64,000 bases of DNA from Nocardioides speluncae (lineage in GTDB: Bacteria; Actinomycetota; Actinomycetes; Propionibacteriales; Nocardioidaceae). Under the pieces are notes generated by a model, which saw only the letters and a program-made list of their open reading frames with translations, searched no databases and was not told the origin of the DNA. Below, in pieces: positions 62,162 through 64,000 of the stretch. The DNA lies in NCBI RefSeq assembly GCF_003121585.1, contig NZ_QEOO01000002.1, positions 18,021-82,020 on the forward strand, written 5' to 3'. The position numbers were made by a program, and so were the translations under genes. Within the stretch, counting starts at the first letter, position 1. Each line of letters starts with the position of its first letter.

Positions 62162-62809
62162 TCAGGAAACGCCGTGGCGGCGGAGGTAGGCCAAGACTGC
62201 ACGCACCCGGCGGTGGCCGCTGTCGCCGGCCGACAGGCCGAGCTTGAGGAAGACGTTGCCGATGTGCTTGTGGACGGCGTTGTCGGAGACGACGAGGCGC
62301 TTGGCGATGGTCTCGTTGTCGTGTCCCTCGGCCATCAGCGCGAGGACCTGACGCTCGCGGGCGGTGAGGGCGTCGATCGGGTCGCCGCGCGCGATGAGCT
62401 GGGCGATGACCTCGGGGTCCATGGCGGTGCCGCCGTCGGCCACCCGCCGCAGCGCGTCGGTGAACTCCGCGACCCGGCTCACCCGGTCCTTCAGCAGGTA
62501 GCCGATGCCGCCCTGGGCGTCGGCGAGCAGCCGGCTCGCGTACTCCTGCTCGACATACTGCGACAGCACCAGGACGGGAAGTCCCGGGTGATCGTGGCGG
62601 GCCTGGATCGCGGCCCGGATGCCCTCGTCGCGGAAGCTGGGCGGCAGTCGGACGTCGACGATGGTGACGTCCGGGCGGTGGGTCTCGACGGCCGCGAGGA
62701 AGCCCTCGGCGTCGATCGCGATCGCGGCCACCTCGAACCCCTGCGAGTTGAGCAGCAGCTCCAGCCCCGACGACAGCAAGACGTTGTCCTCAGCGATCAC
62801 TACGCGCAC
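62162..62809 (-). CDS. NarL/LuxR-type response regulator
   Basis: 215-residue regulator. Receiver pocket AEDN and phosphoacceptor Asp near residue 52 (VTIVDVRLPPSF), switch Ser in VLVLSQY and Lys in YLLKDR. C-terminal LuxR helix-turn-helix (LTARERQVLALMAEGHDNETIAKRLVVSDNAVHKHI). Overlaps its kinase by 10 bp. The target genes are not evident; the S8-CHAT operon starts 104 bp downstream on the same strand. Confidence 0.95.
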   Translation of the reverse strand: MRVVIAEDNVLLSSGLELLLNSQGFEVAAIAIDAEGFLAAVETHRPDVTIVDVRLPPSFRDEGIRAAIQARHDHPGLPVLVLSQYVEQEYASRLLADAQGGIGYLLKDRVSRVAEFTDALRRVADGGTAMDPEVIAQLIARGDPIDALTARERQVLALMAEGHDNETIAKRLVVSDNAVHKHIGNVFLKLGLSAGDSGHRRVRAVLAYLRRHGVS

Positions 62810-63909
62810 GGCAGCTCCACGGTGACGACGGTCGGCCCGCCGCGCGGGCTGTCGATGCTCATCGTGCCGTCGAGCGCGGCTGTACGGCGAGCCATCCCAT
62901 CCAGCCCGGATCCGCGTGCCGCGTCGGCCCCACCGGTCCCGTCGTCGGTCACCTCCACGCGCAGCAGGTCAGCGTCCCGGCAGACCCGGACCGACGCCTT
63001 GTTGGCTCGGCTGTGGCGGGCAACGTTCGCCAGCGCCTCGGTGACCGCGAAGTAGGCGACCGCCTCGACCGCCGCCGGGACCTGACCGAGCGGGCCGATG
63101 TCGATCTTGGTCGGCACCCCGGCTCTGGTGGCCAGCGTGTTGAGCGCTCCGACGAGCCCCTGGTCGGCGAGCACCGGCGGATAGATGGTGCGGATCACCG
63201 AGCGCAGCTCGGTCATCGCGTCCTCGGTCTCGGCGTGCGCCTGCCGGACCAGCTCGGCCGCACCGTCGGGGTCCTTGTCGAAGCTCTCGCCGGCGACGGC
63301 GAGCCGCATCGCGATCGACACCAGCCGCGCCTGGGTGCCGTCGTGCAGGTCGCGCTCGATCCGGCGCAGCTCCGCACCGTGCGCCTGCAGGACGTCGGCC
63401 CGGGTCTGGGTGAGCTCGGTGACCCGCTCGACCAGCTGCTCGGTGGGCGACGGCGCCAGCACTGCCAGGCAGCGCCGGGCATGCAGGCGGGCGAGCGGTG
63501 GCAGGGCGATGGCCGCCAGGCCGCCGAAGAGCACGAAGTTCAGCAGGCTCACCGGCAGCGCGGTGCTCCAGCTCTCGATCGGCACGCTGTACGCCGGTAA
63601 CCAGGGCGGCGCGGGGAAGGCCCACCACGCCACCGCGACGACAGGACTGAACGCCGCCGTACCGAGGCAGAGCAGGGCAGCTGCCCCGGCGGGCAGCCCG
63701 ATGACCACCTGCATGACCAGCCACCCGAAGTTGCGCCGCGCGGGACGCGGGCGCGGCTCGACCGACTGCCCGAGCAGCGTCGCGGCCCACTGGCGGTGCT
63801 GCTCGGCCCAGGGCTGGGCCACGGCGGGCACCCATAGCACCGGCGCCGCGAGGAGCGTCGCCGCCGCGGCCACCAGAGTGGCGATGAGGTACTGCCCGGC
63901 TCGAACCAT
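62800..63909 (-). CDS. HisKA_3-type sensor histidine kinase, probably interrupted upstream
   Basis: 369-residue kinase. Four hydrophobic segments in the first 150 residues form a membrane sensor. The phosphoacceptor His is in RIERDLHDGTQARLVSIAMRL, and the ATPase domain has EALANVARHSRANKA and DDGTGGAD. The first visible codon is the ATG at 63909, only a few bases from the apparent 3' end of a group II intron. The usual N-terminal sensor of this family is longer, so the natural 5' exon may lie beyond the intron, outside the window. Confidence 0.85.
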   Translation of the reverse strand: MVRAGQYLIATLVAAAATLLAAPVLWVPAVAQPWAEQHRQWAATLLGQSVEPRPRPARRNFGWLVMQVVIGLPAGAAALLCLGTAAFSPVVAVAWWAFPAPPWLPAYSVPIESWSTALPVSLLNFVLFGGLAAIALPPLARLHARRCLAVLAPSPTEQLVERVTELTQTRADVLQAHGAELRRIERDLHDGTQARLVSIAMRLAVAGESFDKDPDGAAELVRQAHAETEDAMTELRSVIRTIYPPVLADQGLVGALNTLATRAGVPTKIDIGPLGQVPAAVEAVAYFAVTEALANVARHSRANKASVRVCRDADLLRVEVTDDGTGGADAARGSGLDGMARRTAALDGTMSIDSPRGGPTVVTVELPCA

Positions 63910-63911
63910 TG

Positions 63912-64000
63912 GTAGTCAGGGGCGCGGTGCCATTGCTGGCCCGTTTCCCCATTCCCCTTTCAATCCGTGCGTGCGGTTTTCCCGCACACGGCTTACCGAT
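63912..64000 (-). mobile_element. 3' end of a group II intron (domains V and VI)
   Basis: Read on the minus strand, 63995-63962 gives AAGCCGTGTGCGG, a GAAA tetraloop, then CCGCACGCACGGATT: a 34-nt hairpin with the AGC triad, GAAA loop and bulge of group II intron domain V. It is followed by a domain VI-like stem (GGGG ... CCCC) with a likely branch adenosine in CCCCTGACTACC, and the intron end near 63912. Any reverse-transcriptase gene would lie past the window edge. Confidence 0.7.

Overview
The window is high-GC DNA with dense, short-gapped genes and an actinobacterial core gene order: mutM-rnc-rpmF-yceD-coaD-rsmD-recG-dak2, rpmB, thiL, a stand-alone Lrp/AsnC ligand-binding gene, a DUF3515 lipoprotein, gpsA-plsC-cofC, an HU protein with a long Lys/Ala tail, and leuCD divergent from an IclR (NdgR-like) regulator. 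The F420 gene cofC, the tailed HU, many genes that look leaderless (a TANNNT box 6-7 nt before the start codon) and GTGGTCGAG-type palindromes between genes point to an actinomycete, most likely Nocardioidaceae (Nocardioides-like). The family is inferred from gene order and repeats; no marker gene was compared.

Layout. 1-24 kb is mostly housekeeping: DNA repair, ribosome assembly, CoA, thiamine, glycerolipid, leucine and coenzyme F420 synthesis. It also holds a large secreted orphan protein (8.2-10.9 kb) and two copies (about 13.9 and 23.2 kb) of a 160-nt long-stem element that looks like an unannotated structured RNA. 24-37 kb holds alkylation repair (ogt and an Ada-AlkA fusion), a secreted propeller-like protein divergent from a Tat-exported phospholipase C, and a CitA/CitB-type two-component pair divergent from a complete TctCBA tricarboxylate transporter with a universal stress protein. 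37-64 kb is accessory-like: small orphans, regulators and enzymes, two intracellular caspase-fold protease systems, and a nitric oxide locus. The right edge carries what looks like the 3' end of a group II intron next to, or inside, a sensor-kinase gene.

The most unusual systems are these. (1) A caspase domain fused to an Hsp70 (nucleotide-binding domain plus beta substrate-binding domain), overlapping a small peptidase-partner-like gene (40.2-42.9 kb). (2) A translationally coupled four-gene operon of subtilisin, ECF-like sigma factor, small protein and TPR-CHAT protease (57.3-62.1 kb). (3) A bacterial nitric oxide synthase behind a DivIVA-like coiled-coil gene and a globin-reductase (53.3-56.1 kb). 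(4) The paired structured element. Two apparent single-base frameshifts (about 52.2 and 56.67 kb) lie near system 3; either they are decaying genes or the assembly carries errors there.
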